From assembly GCA_015680685.1 (NCBI GenBank), contig MNCI01005255.1:186001-250000 (forward strand): DNA of 64,000 nucleotides, written 5' to 3'. The number at the start of each line of letters is the position of its first letter. The first letter of the stretch is position 1. This DNA comes from Gnetum montanum. Its lineage: Eukaryota; Streptophyta; Gnetopsida; Gnetales; Gnetaceae. Shown here piece after piece: positions 47,040-58,719 of the stretch. The position numbers were made by a program, and so were the translations under genes. The notes beneath the pieces are model-generated. The model ran no database searches. It had not been told where the DNA came from and was given only the letters and a program-made list of their open reading frames with translations.

Positions 47040-47175
47040 TATTAAGACTTTAAGCTAGCAACATGGCCCACCATGGCCTTAAACTAGCAAAAATAATCAC
47101 ATAACATGGCCTACCATGGCGTTAAACTAGCAAAAACAATGCAACTTGTGCCTACAATGGCCTAAATCTAGCAAA
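47040..47175 (+). repeat. Repeat block CTTAAACTAGCAA between gag and antisense gene, element D
   Basis: Copies are TTAAGCTAGCAACATGGCCC, CCTTAAACTAGCAAAAATAA, CGTTAAACTAGCAA and CCTAAATCTAGCAA. Confidence 0.6.
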
Positions 47176-47481
47176 TGTCTCTTTTATTCTATTTGTGTTT
47201 AACCTATTATCGCATCGATTAGTTGTTTAATTTTATAACCAAAATAATCAACATAGAAATTTACAACATTTATAATACTAGAACAATATATATAGCCAAA
47301 AATGAAACCAAAAATTTAAACGTAAAATGTTTATAGCATACATAGCCATGGGCACACTATGTGGCAAAATGTCCAAAAATAATAACAACCATCTATAACA
47401 TAGTCTTGGCTAATAATATCCATTAACATAAAAATAAAAAATAAATAGCCAACAAATTGAAAAATAAGCAGATGAAGGATG

Positions 47482-48260
47482 CTAAGGGGCATCCAAAGAA
47501 GGAACTGGTGGGTCATTCCCACCCTTACCATTGGGGCCACCAATGTTTCCTAATGCCTAAAATACAACATATTGCCAATTAGTAACCAACAATAAAAAAA
47601 CCATAACTTAAAACAAAACTAAAACATAGAATGAATCAAACCTATGGAGACTTTGGCTCCATGACTTCTAGGGGTAGATGTGGAAGGCCATCCTCCAAAC
47701 AATGGAGTATCTAGTCCTTTGTCATATTGACCTAGTCAATATCCTCAAGATCAACATTGGTGAGGATGCCAATCCTATCTACTATAGTCCAAGTAGGTGG
47801 CTCTCAAGTAATAGTAGTTGTAGAGGTCTCACTAGCAATAATGGTAGCCTGAGGAGCAACGAATTTCTTCATGATGAGAGTGCTCGCAAAGAGCTAATAG
47901 AGACTCTCCCTCTTGATCCCCTAAATGAACAACTCTCTCTTACAACATTTAACTAAGTCCTCTTTGAGCCACTATAGGTAGGCCTCATGATCAACCTTAT
48001 ATTACTACTTGTGATGCTTTTGTTTCCTACCACACTTTAGGATCTAAGAATAGTAATCTTTCCAATCCTCAACCTTCTAGGATATGAGGTCCATCTACAT
48101 CAGTTATTTTTCCATCTTGCATGAAAGTGCTACTTCTTCATAGATGGCATGCTAATAGTGGGCCCACATGATCTCTTTGCTCCACAATTCCTCTAAGTTA
48201 ACCACTTGAATTTCCACGAAGGTCTTATGATCCTAGAGCTCTTTGATCATCTCCTCCTAT
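47482..48260 (-). pseudogene. Antisense gene of element D, 3' exons only
   Basis: On minus, the coiled-coil-like exon and the segment matching A at KDFNTKVYKWG and HKHMF are recognisable. An 85-nt interval at 47641-47557 matches the last intron of A and B (donor TAG|GTTTGA, acceptor TTTTAG|GCATTA). The last exon gives ALGNIGGPNGKGGNDPP and stops at 47482, comparable with A's APDEGAAPIEGGN. The 5' exons were not found in 48300-50950. Confidence 0.6.
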
Positions 48261-48299
48261 CATGACCATTATCAAAGAAGAGGAGGTGATCTCATGAGG

Positions 48300-50420
48300 C
48301 ACCTAGGAACCTCCAAACTAGTTAATCTTGAAACCAAGTATTAACCATCAACACCAGCAAACTCGGAGGCTAACATGCATGGTTGACTGGCTGTCGACGT
48401 GGCCTAGATTTGATATTCTTAGTTCTTCCATGCTAGGGGAGACCTCTTCCATGCTATCTAGTGTGAAAAATAAGTGGATTTATCTAGGAAGATTAGTTGG
48501 GGATCCCAAATGCAAGAAAATAATGTCAAACCATCTTATACTAACACCAAAACCTTGACAACCTTTCCAAAAGCCACTAGAATGTAAAAAATCAATAAAA
48601 ATCCATTCCCTAAGTTTCCTCAAAATTAGAGAGGACCTCATCCATGATGAGTATCCCAACTCTAACATGGATGAAATGGGCCAAGCCAAAACTATTGAAG
48701 TTTACATGAATGCTAACTTTCGAAACCAACCCAACCCTTCTAAAAGCTACCAGACTTCTAGAAGTTATCAATAATAGCTCAAAAATGTTCCCTTTGGATT
48801 CTCCACACTAAGGAGAATTTCCTCCATAATAAGATTCCAAAACCCATCATGGATGGAGGGGGAAGCCTAAAAACCCTCTCATATTCTTCAAAATAACCAA
48901 ATTTTGACCCTAGACATCAATAATCAACACCAACAACCTTATGGACACATATGCATAGCCAAAACTAATAAGAAGTAGTAAATATTAGAGTCCCTTTGTG
49001 TTTCCATGTTGGGTGCCACCTATTTTATGCTAGCTAACATGAATGTAGGGGGAACTTTATGGGGACTCCAAAATAGCCCTTAGATATCCTAAATAGGCAC
49101 TAGAATGCCTTGTGTGTGTGTGTGTCCTAAAATCCTGTTTATAGATCCTAGAAACCTCAAACTCTTCCAAATTAATGATGGATAGCTAAAAATCTAGGTC
49201 CTCTAATTTTCCATGCTAAGCATAGAATCCCAATGTAGAAGAAAAGAGAAAAAATTAAAAAACCAATTAACAACCACTAAAATGACCATGTTTTAAGATT
49301 AAGCATCAATAATAGAAATTAGCAACCTGGAAGATTTACATGCATGGCCAAAATTGATAACAAATAGCAAAAAGTGAAAGGGGAACTTTGGAGGGACTTA
49401 AAAAGGATCCTTGGACACCTCAAGTAGACACCTTATAGCCTTACATGTACCCTAAGGCCATGATTGCATGTTCCAAAGCCCTCAAAACCTACAAAATTGA
49501 TCTCAAATAGCCAAAAAGCTATTCCCTGAACATGACCCATTCTAGGTAGTCCATCCCCAACATGGAAGAAAGTGGTTAAGCTATAAAAAAAAACTAGCTA
49601 TTAAGCCTCCAAATTAACTAGTTTTGACTTCAAACCCTACCTCTTGATAATGGCAATCCTAGGAGGATACATGCATAGTCAATTAAGGTGAAAATTCATC
49701 TAGATCTAAGATTTATGATTCCTTCACATTGAGGACCCCCTCTTCCATGTTATCTAGCATGAAGACTAAGGGAGAGACTCATTTGGGGTTCATGAACACC
49801 TCAGAGTAACATCAAATGATCTTGCATGCACCTTACAACCCTATCCTAGAGCCTTCAAACCTTAGGAAACTAACCTCAAATGGTTAAAAGGTGCTCCTCC
49901 CTAGTCTTCCACACTGGGCACCCCATACCTAACATCAAAAAGAGGGGGGAAGCTCAAAAAACATCTAGGAACACTCAAAACTACCAAATTTTGACCTATA
50001 ACCCTAGTTGTTAACCTCAATAACTCTAGAAGCTAACATGCATAGTTGATTGTGACCTAAATTGGCCTAGATCTAGTATTTGTACTTCATCCATGCTAGG
50101 TAGTATGGAAACAAAATGGAAAAGATAATTTTCAACTTTTCGTGATAAGATGAGACCCCCAGAGATCAGAAATCAATGTTAGAGAAGCCTAGGACCTCAT
50201 AGCCTTAAGATTATGCCCATTTGACCTTGTTTACACCTTTAAAACTCATTCATATGAATCCTCCAAACTAGAGAAACTTCCACATCATGGAAATATAGGG
50301 GTAAAACCTTATATTACCTTAAATGACCTCCAAATGTGACCAAAATCAACCAAAAACTTTCAAAATCATGATCTATAGCCTTGGGCATCTAAAAACCTAA
50401 TTGATGTGCTCCCAAACCAA
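48300..50420 (-). repeat. Degenerate ~330-580-bp tandem repeat in the antisense region of D
   Basis: The phrase CATGCATRGYYRA recurs at about 48374, 48955, 49343, 49671 and 50038. Each is followed by CTAGATCTAG-like sequence, CTTCCATGCTAGGG and CCAAATTTTGACCCTA. Related GTGGAAG/CATGGAAG strings are in D's LTR (4900-5240). It probably represents an expanded intron of the antisense gene. A (TG)7 run is at 49111-49126. Confidence 0.55.
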
Positions 50421-50984
50421 CCTAAAACTATGGAACAAGTGTCACCTAATTCTTCCATGCTAGGGATGATATGCTTAATGTGGAAGAATTGGAGGAAGCC
50501 ATTTAAACATGTTTTGGCACCCAAAAGTAATTCAAATGGCCTAAAAATGATGTTAGGGGATGCATAACTCTTAGATCTAGGTTCCAACCACTAGTTTGAC
50601 TTTGTTTAACACTTTCTTTGCTTGAATCTTGATCTTTCACCCTAAGCCCCCTTCCTTCCACGTTTTCCAACATCTAAATAAGGGGATTAAGCTCCAAGAC
50701 CTACCTTTTGGCCTTTATTGACCTCTACAATACCCAATTTTGATAAATTTTGGGCTTGTGCTACCCTAGAAAGGCCCTAAAACCTTGATTTTAGAGCTCT
50801 AGATGCTCTAAAACATACTTTCCTTAGTTTCCATGATGAGGATCCCTTCCTCTATGTTGGCCAACATGGAAACATAGGGGACCAAGTGTGGAAGCCTCAA
50901 AACTCTTGATTTGTAGGTCTACATAGCCTAGAAATAGCCTTGATTCATGCATAAACTCACCTAATAGCATTATAGCCTCAAACC

Positions 50985-51310
50985 ATGGTCTACTAAGGCC
51001 TAAAACTAGTAAATTCTAACCATGTTAAAGCTAAACTAGCCAATTTTCACCACATGCAGTCTGTTTAACTTAGTTTTCCCTCACTACATGATGGTTTGAC
51101 TTATTTTTCCTTATGTTGCATTGTTGATCTTATTGACCTTCTTGTGGCCTTTATGTAGCCTAATATTTTCTTTATTTGCCTTGTTATAGTCTTATTTTCA
51201 TCTATTGAGAATTTTATTGGTATCAAATGGTGGGGTTTGACCTTCCCTAACCACCATTTGGCACCATATGACCATGGTCTACTATGGTCTTAAACTGGCA
51301 TCATGGCCTC
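50985..51310 (+). repeat. Repeat block of CCTAAAACTAGTAAA type before D pol
   Basis: GGCCTAAAACTAGTAAAT, GCTAAACTAGCCAA, GTCTTAAACTGGCATCATGG and GGCCTAAAACTCACAA lie here in the same position as in A, B and C. 51311-51590 is T-rich with no gene. Confidence 0.55.
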
Positions 51311-51589
51311 CTAAGGCCTAAAACTCACAAAACTATGACCCTTGCTGATCATTTGTAGCCTTGTTTCTCATGCTTTCCTTTATTTAACCTTTTCTTGACC
51401 TTTATTTAGTCCTTATTGCACTTTTTTTTCTTACTTTTATCCTATTTATAGCCTTGGATAACCTCCTTTGCATTAGAATAACATGTATTTGCATGATTTT
51501 ATAACATTTTAGCATTGTTTTTCACTTTTACCCAAGTGCCACTTAATATTATTTTGGTTGAAATGTAGGATTAAAGTACGAGTACCTAG

Positions 51590-53488
51590 GATTAGATTAG
51601 TCTACCTTTGAGCCTAAATGGACTACATAGTGATGTAGAACAATACATTGACCTTGATTGTCTGGATCTTGAGCCTGAGAGTCTTGTCAACCACATAGCC
51701 TTGATAGAGAAACCTCTACAATGGCCTAAAAACCTAGTCAAAATCATTGACTTAGAGGTAGATGACATAAGAAAAGTCTCTCTAGTTAAGGTTCCTATCA
51801 CAACACACAATGGTGAGGAGAAAACCCTTAAACTAGGTTTCTCATTGGAACCTCAATAGGCTCAAGACATCACTAAAGTCCTTCAAGGTAATATTTAGGT
51901 CTTTGCCTAGTCATATGAAGATATGCTAGGCCTAGATCCATTTTTAGTCTAGCACAACATCATACATGAGCATTAGGCTAGTTAAGCAAAAAGTGCATAA
52001 TATTTGACTTGATTTGGCCTTGGCAGTTTGTGATGAGATCTCAAAGCTCTACTAAGCTAGTTTCATTAGGGTTGTTGACTATGCAAAATGGATATCCAAC
52101 ATAGTGTTATTCCCTAAGAAAAATTTTAGTATTTGTATTTTCATTAGTTTCCAAGACCTAAATAAAGCAATTATCAAGGATGACTTTCCTTTGCCTAGTA
52201 TTAATCAACTTATCAATACTATGGCTAGACATACCTTACTATCCTTTATAGATGGATTCTTGGGATACAACCAAATTAGGATCAACCAAAAGCATCAAAT
52301 TATCATAACCTTCATGACCCCTTGGGGTACATTTTTCTATACCATGATGCCCTTTTTCCTGAAGAATGTAGGAGTAGCCTATCAATGAGCTATGACCTAT
52401 ATCTTTAATGATTAAATACTAGGTTTTCTTAATGATTACATTGAAAATATAGTTGTTAAGTTTAAAGTGGATAATGACCATGTTAATGACCTAGATATTT
52501 TGCTTAAATGATGCCTCATGTATGAGCTTAGGTTCAATCCTAAGAAATGTGTCTTCAGTGTCAAGATTGATAATTGTAATTTGCCTTGCAACACTCAAAG
52601 CTACTTAAGGTTGGTAAGTGCTACTAATCTGGATATGGCCTTAAACTTATCAGGATCAACACATAATCACTAGACTTGTGGATAAGTTATAATCCATGCA
52701 ACACTTTCTCATGAAAGGGGTTCACTATGACTAGATGGCTTAATGAAAAGAGGCCCTTGAAAATCTTAAGCAAATGTTAACAGAACTGCTAATGGTATAT
52801 ACTCTACAAGAGGGTACACTATTTTACATCTACCTTATCATCTTTGACATGTTCATTGCCTCTCTACTCTATTAGAAACATGATGATGAGGCATAACTAC
52901 CAATATACTACCTTAACCATGCATTACTGGGTCATGAGACTCGATACTGAAGTGGAGAAGTATTGTCTAGGACTAGTCTATTCATTGAAGAAGTGGAGAC
53001 ACTAGCTCTTTAGAAGCCAAGTCAACTCAAAGTCATAACAATCAACGTCTATGAAAGTAGCTGAATAAGTTGATGAAAAGCCATAACCATTGAGTTTGAA
53101 CTTCATTACATCTCTTAATCCTCAACAAAAGGTCAAGCTATGGTCATACAACTCACAATTTCACCTTTTGATGATCAAGTAGCCATAGATCCTAAATTCC
53201 CTAATGAGCACATTAACACTATTAACCAAGTGCTCAAGGGTTATGAGGTAGTCATGCACTTTGAAAAAGCTTCAACTTCCCATGGGGCTAATGCCCTTGC
53301 CGTCAGAACATTCCCATCTAGTGAAATCTAATCCTTTACCTATCATGAAATATGAGGGTTTGATTAGAGGAATGATGATAGCTCGTGACCTAGGAATTAG
53401 ATGCTTAATGATCAAAGGTAGTTTAAAAATTTTGGTTAACCAAGTAATTGAGGTCTATGCATGTAAATCCAAGCACTTATAACCTCTT
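51590..53488 (+). pseudogene. pol of element D: RT, RNase H and start of second RNase H
   Basis: The N-terminal part has LEVDDIRKVSLVKVPI. Reverse transcriptase has DDFPLPSINQL and MTPWGTFFYTMMPF, but the YMDD site is YIEN (about 52440), so it is inactive. RNase H is heavily damaged (52740-53080). The second RNase H has VMHFEKAS and a partial EYEGL equivalent, and stops at 53488 where LTR F is inserted. Integrase lies, if present, beyond the nested elements and outside the window. Confidence 0.75.
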
Positions 53489-54280
53489 TGAAACACCATA
53501 AATTTCAAGACTCTGATGATTCAGCACAGTCCCAAAATTTGGGCAAGGATCTCTGCAAGCATGGTGTCACACTAAACCATGTAGATAATACAACACCCCG
53601 GAAGTCCTAATGCTTGCAAAGTCACTTTTGAGCTCGCTTTCCACCCTTTGTAGCACATTCAATGTGGCACCTAGCCACAAGGCCAATTTTCATGAAAGAG
53701 ACACTAGGGGTAGACCACACAATTTGGCAAATTTTCTATCACCTGAGTTCATAGGTTGGCTACACCCTCTAGCTTGCCCAACTTGACACTTGACTTGGCT
53801 AACAATCTACGTAGTGACCATGCTAGGAGCTATTGAAGGTATTTTGGATGGACTAAATAATTTTTCAAGTTTTCTAGCTATGAGGCTTGCTACGTTACGA
53901 TACGCTACATAGTGTAGTAGGACTTGAGGAGACTGATCGCACACCAAAGATGTAGATTAACAATGACTCAGCCCTTTGGGATATTTGCCCTACTTCATCC
54001 TTAAAACATGAGCAACAAGACATAGCAAAATGTGGCAATTTTTGTTAGAAAACATCTCAATTTGAGTGCTACACTATAGTACACTGCCTAGTGTAGCATA
54101 GCGTAGTAGTAATGAACTATGACAATACTCCAACTTAGATTGCTTTGACAAAGTAAGCATATTTGTCCATGCCTTAACCATCAAACATGCTTGTTCTGTA
54201 GCAATGCCAAGACATGACTGACATCTAGTAACAAAATTTTTGCAAAATGAGATGAGATTCGAGCCAAACTAGCTACTACG
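53489..54280 (+). repeat. LTR of element F (B family), 5' part
   Basis: It begins TGAAACACCATAAATTTCA and aligns with the first 800 bp of the B LTR. It is inserted in D's second RNase H domain and is itself interrupted at 54281 by E2. The candidate target duplication on its left is CTCTT. The rest is outside the window. Confidence 0.75.
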
Positions 54281-55547
54281 TGTAACGATGAAAAATGTTG
54301 GGTGCTGGAAACATCAAGTGAATTTTCATGTACATAGTTCCAACCCTAGATCCATGTGAAGGCCATGCTAGAGAAAAAAAATCTGAGGTGCCTTGAACAG
54401 TCTTGTTGATCAGAAAGGGACTTACTTAAGCAATAAATTTTGTAGTGATTGGATCAGGAGATGATGATTTCAATGTGAGGGTATAATATCGGTTGACGGG
54501 AAAATGAGATCTGCTCCAAGATCAGATCTTGAAGGTAGTGATAACAATGTAAACAATGCAAAAAAATTATAAAATCAATGTAAATAAAATGCAACAAATT
54601 GAATTTGAAGAATGTGAAATCCCAAAATTTTGGATTGAACTTATAGACCAATACGTTGAATACAATGGTTGCAAGCAGACTTCGGTTTAGACGAAGTGCA
54701 TGCCAAGAATAAGAAGCTATTCAAATATGAAACAAGCAAAGGTCAATCTACCTTTTTCTCTAGCCAATCTAGGCACAAGGGAGTCCAACTTGAAGAAAAA
54801 TCTCTATTAACCTCAAATCTTTGACCAAAGGCTTTTCTTTGTCACCATCTATATTCTTTCGATTACCGATTCTCTTTTGTTCTCTCGCCAATCTTTTACC
54901 AAAATTGCCAACAATTGCCAACAGTTGTCAAATCCATTTTTTTCCAACCCTTTGATCATTGTCAACTAGGGTATTTATAAGATTAGGGTTAGGAGAACAA
55001 TGCGGTTTAGATGACGTGTGTTTTGGGCCCACAAAATACCATTCACCTGATGTGTCGTTGCTAAAGTTTGTAATATTATGCTGCGCTACACTCTGAAGTG
55101 TAGTATGGCGTAATATACCCTTGTATTTTATGTTGTAGGACTTTCAGGGCTTCAGTAGCAAACTATGCTACAATTACGCTGCAATACGCTAGGGTGCGTA
55201 TCATGGCGTAAGAACCACTAATACTTGAATTTTGCTATCTCCGTCATTGTGACTAGATCAACTGTCTACTTGCGTTACACTGCGTTACACTACATTACAC
55301 TGCATTGCATAACGTGGTGTAATATACCAAAAGTTAAGATTTTTGAAACATAGCTAACTTGCAAAGTTGAAGCGTTACCACTGCACACCCCAAATTTAAG
55401 AGTCTATTACGCTGCACTGCGTAGCATAGCGTAATAGGCCCTTTAGCTGAAAAGGGAACTTGCTGAGCTACGCCAATTGTAGAAATCGTTTGCCTAAACT
55501 TCGAGACCTTGCTAAATCATCGAGGTCTCGAAATTCATGGTGTTTCA
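54281..55547 (-). repeat. 3' LTR of element E2
   Basis: About 1267 bp. It ends GTGTTTCA on plus at 55547, next to a PPT (55548-55565). The TATA box is at about 54963-54975 on minus beside a CTAACCCTAA string. Palindromes TACGCTGCACTGCGTAGC-like are near 55410-55435. Confidence 0.85.
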
Positions 55548-55565
55548 ATGGCCCCTCTTTGTTGA
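55548..55565 (-). promoter_or_regulatory. Polypurine tract of element E2
   Basis: On minus, TCAACAAAGAGGGGCCAT lies directly before the LTR start. Confidence 0.75.
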
Positions 55566-56168
55566 TGTCTGGAGGGCTTTCTCGAGAGACATTTATAAAG
55601 AATATGAAACACCGCAGAGGTAAAGACACCAACATCATTTATCGGCTATTGCTCGGATGCCACCCTATCAAACCTGGAAGTGCAAGGTTAGGAGTAGAAG
55701 GAGCATAGGAGGGATCTTACATTTGTGAGGGAGGGAAGTTTGGGGAAGACTGAAGCATGTGTAGAATGCTTCGCAAACATGTTGCTAGACAACTTCTCAC
55801 TAGTGTTTTCTCAAGAGGTTATGCTACTACTATACTGTATATGCAAGGCTTGCCTGGGTGAGTTGCGTTACACCCACATGGCCTAGACGAGTTGTGTTTC
55901 ATCCATTTTGCCTAGCTTTGTCCATTTTTTAGATGCTTTTCATGAGGTGAGTTGCATTACACCAGTTCATGGACGTCATGGTTATTCATACGCAAAAGAC
56001 TTATTCTATGCTCATATTTCGTACAAATAGGAGATGAGGGTAAGGGCGGTTGTAGGGATAAGGGAAGAAGAAAGTAGGATAAGGTGTCTGGTGGAGGGAA
56101 AGGTAGGGTTTGCACTACCAAGTAGTTAGGCTAGTCTAAGCAGCCACCTCAGAATGTTATGATGCCTC

Positions 56169-57402
56169 TGTACCGTCTGAAATCTTCAAGATCCAGCTGG
56201 AAGGAAACAGAGACCGTGGGATCATAGGACATGCACAGAAGACCCTACCTTCACCTGAGGGCGAGCTAGAATGAACGAAGGTAGAGTACCTTGGGTGGTC
56301 CGCACGCCGATCTGACAAGGATTTCCCTGAACGTACACCGAAGTGCTATACGCTAGGTTATACGTAAACAGCGTAACGGGCGTAAATTGGAGTGTAAATA
56401 GTGTAACAGATGCAAACAGAGTGTAACGCAAATGAGTGAAAATAGAATACATGCAACAATTAATGCAAACTGTAAACAATTTTGGGAAGAAAATGTAACA
56501 ATGACATTACAGAATGAAAGTACAATGCACTGGTCTAACACAGTTGTGACTGGAACATAAGGCAGACGAAAAGCCCCGGCAGATGCAAGGATGATTGTGG
56601 CTAGTTCACACTATAGGCACAGCATAGAGGCTATATGCTCAGTGTATAGGGTTGTCCAGCGTAAAAGGTTTTGTGCTCTGGTTCGTAGCATCTCTACTCT
56701 CTGGTGTGCTCTAGGAATTTTTTCCAACCGACCTCGTTCTCATGAAAAATTGGGATTTTTATATAGGTTTTGATGGCAGACTCAGGTTGGCAAACACGTG
56801 GCGCGTTGACCGGGTGAAAGAGCGTAAAATTTACAAGTGTACAGTATGTTACATTTGGTGGGCGTATACGCTGGGCGTATATGCTGTGTCTGGTGAGCGT
56901 AAACTGTGGGCGTATAAGTTGGATGTGCTGGGCATATGCGAACTTAGGCGTAGATGTTGTGGACGCTAGTGTATACGCTGGGGCATAGATGTTGATGTGC
57001 TGGACGTATACGCTGATGGTTGCTGCCTTGTGCCAAATCTTGCTCTACAGTGCTATTTCCATGCTATCTCCGGGGATCTTATTGCTGGGCGTATGCATCT
57101 GTTGTACCTGCTGGGCATACATGTGAGGCATATACGCTGGGCATGTATGTTGGGCGTATACGCTGTGAACTTGAGCATACACGCTGGGCGTATACGCTGA
57201 GAATTTGAGTGTATACGCTGGGAATGTACACTTGGGCGCATACGCTGGGCATATACGCTGGGACTGCATACTTAGTGAAAATTAAGCATCTAATCTCCGA
57301 AGTTGTCAAGTGTGACACCAGATATAGCTGTGGTCATCTGTGGGTCCCAAGGACCTGCTTGGTGTTGGACAAGTACTAAGCTCCAAATTTTGTGGTGTTT
57401 CA
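56169..57402 (-). repeat. 3' LTR of element C with GCGTATACGCTGG minisatellite
   Basis: It is 1234 bp, reverse-aligned with solo LTR S. It runs from TGAAACACCAC (57402 inward) to CGGTACA. The TATA box CCTATATAAAAA is near 56755-56767 on minus. The repeat (GGGCGTATACGCTG)n occupies 56855-57260. Short open frames through the array are composition artefacts. Confidence 0.88.
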
Positions 57403-57418
57403 TTGGCCCCTCTTTATT
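57403..57418 (-). promoter_or_regulatory. Polypurine tract of element C
   Basis: On minus, AATAAAGAGGGGCCAA lies directly before the 3' LTR. Confidence 0.8.
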
Positions 57419-58360
57419 GACATTTGGAGGAATTGACCCCAGAAGCGTCGACAAAGAAGTGTAAAACACCACAAGCAACTTGATAGAGAGTTTGTCTGTT
57501 GCCACTTGACTAGACATCATCACATCTTGTTCAGTAGTACATGGGATTGGGAAAGTGAATTTTGGTGTTGGTAGGAGAATGGGGATTGTGGGGACTAGTA
57601 ACTACCCAATGGATTATGCTTGGTGAAGGGGATGCTTTGGTGTGTGTCATGCTGATCCTTGTCAATAGCCATTATTTAGGAGACTCGGAATCGAGACATG
57701 TGATGTGTGTCTTTTGGCGAAAGAAGACTCTTGGGTAGTGTTCAAGAGAACTTGCTGGCAAGACCAAAGCCATGAGAGGATGTGTTACATTCTTTGGAGG
57801 AACAGGGCCCTTGTTTAGGGGAACCTATTGGTGGAGAGCCAAAGCCATGCAGCTGGGTGTTTTTTGACTATTTTGACATGAGTACTTGGTTTTTTTTTGG
57901 GAAGAAGAAGTTTTGTTTTGATTTTATACTCGTGCTCAAGTGCTATGTTGTGTGTCGCAACCGCTTTAAAGGGTTACAGTATGCAACAACGTGCTCAAAG
58001 TTTTGAATGTACTGGGGGTATCAGATGTGTGGCTAAGTAGAGTGTGTCAGTGAGTAGGTAGGGAATGTACTGGGAAATGAGGACGTACTAGTGAACGGCT
58101 TGATTTAGTCTCGCCACGTGGGCTGTGACATTGCCTCATCTTGCTGCTTATGATGAAATGCATTCTTGTGTGAAAACTCCAAGGAGACAAGAAAACCATG
58201 AGTGAATAAGCGAGCTTAGACTTACACAGCTATAGATGGAAAAAAGATGTTGAAGGAGATTTCAGGTACTATATACGAATGGCAGCAGTGTTGGTAGGAT
58301 CATCTGATGGCGAGCGATGTAGTGATAAATTCTGAATGTGGCAGCGGATTGAGGAGCCAG
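57419..58360 (-). other. 3' untranslated region of element C
   Basis: No coding sequence or clear repeat was recognised between the PPT and the post-pol repeat block. Confidence 0.5.
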
Positions 58361-58364
58361 AGAT

Positions 58365-58700
58365 GAACTTACCAGTTTATAGTCTTGGCAGACTATCATG
58401 GGTTAGTTTTATGTCGTAACCCGTTGGACATTGCCCATTTAGTGTCGTGGTGGACGTTGCATTGCTAGTTTCTAGTCTTAGCAGACCATAAAGAGGCAAA
58501 CTAGTTTAGAGTCTTAGCAGACTCTGGCGAGTGTGACTGTGGTAGTTTACTATCATGCCGGATGGGTGCTAGTTTATCATCATTGCGGACACTATGTGGT
58601 ACCAGTTTATCGTCATGATTCCAGGACGAGCTATGGTACCAGTTTTATGTCATAATCCAAGACTGTTCTGTGGTATCAGTTTATAGTCGTGACTCCAGGA
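58365..58700 (-). repeat. CCAGTTTATAGTCNNGRCAG repeat block after C pol
   Basis: About ten copies of (A/G)CTAGTTTANRGTC or ACCAGTTTATAGTC on plus, each followed by CAGAC, CGGAC or CCAGGAC. Spacing is 30-50 bp. It occupies the position of the 10915-11330 block in A. Confidence 0.7.
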
Positions 58701-58719
58701 CTCGCACGTACCCGAGCTT

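Larger units (their letters stand above)
54281..56168 (-). mobile_element. Element E2: 3' LTR and 3' region, interrupted by element C
   Basis: On minus this holds the end of an element of the E family: a 3' region (56168-55566), a PPT and an LTR. It is inserted in LTR F (left flank CTACG). Element C is inserted at 56168/56169. In 55566-56168 no gene was found; 55850-55980 carries GAGTTGCGTTACA-type repeats like those in A's 3' region. Confidence 0.75.

Noticed and set aside
49111-49126. (TG)n microsatellite
   Set aside because: Short and isolated; no sign of function.
53489-54280. First read as the 3' LTR of element D
   Set aside because: D pol is cut inside the second RNase H domain at this point, before integrase, and the LTR is of the B family, so it is a new insertion (F).
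57045-57318. Overlapping open frames in the C LTR minisatellite
   Set aside because: Same artefact as in solo LTR S.
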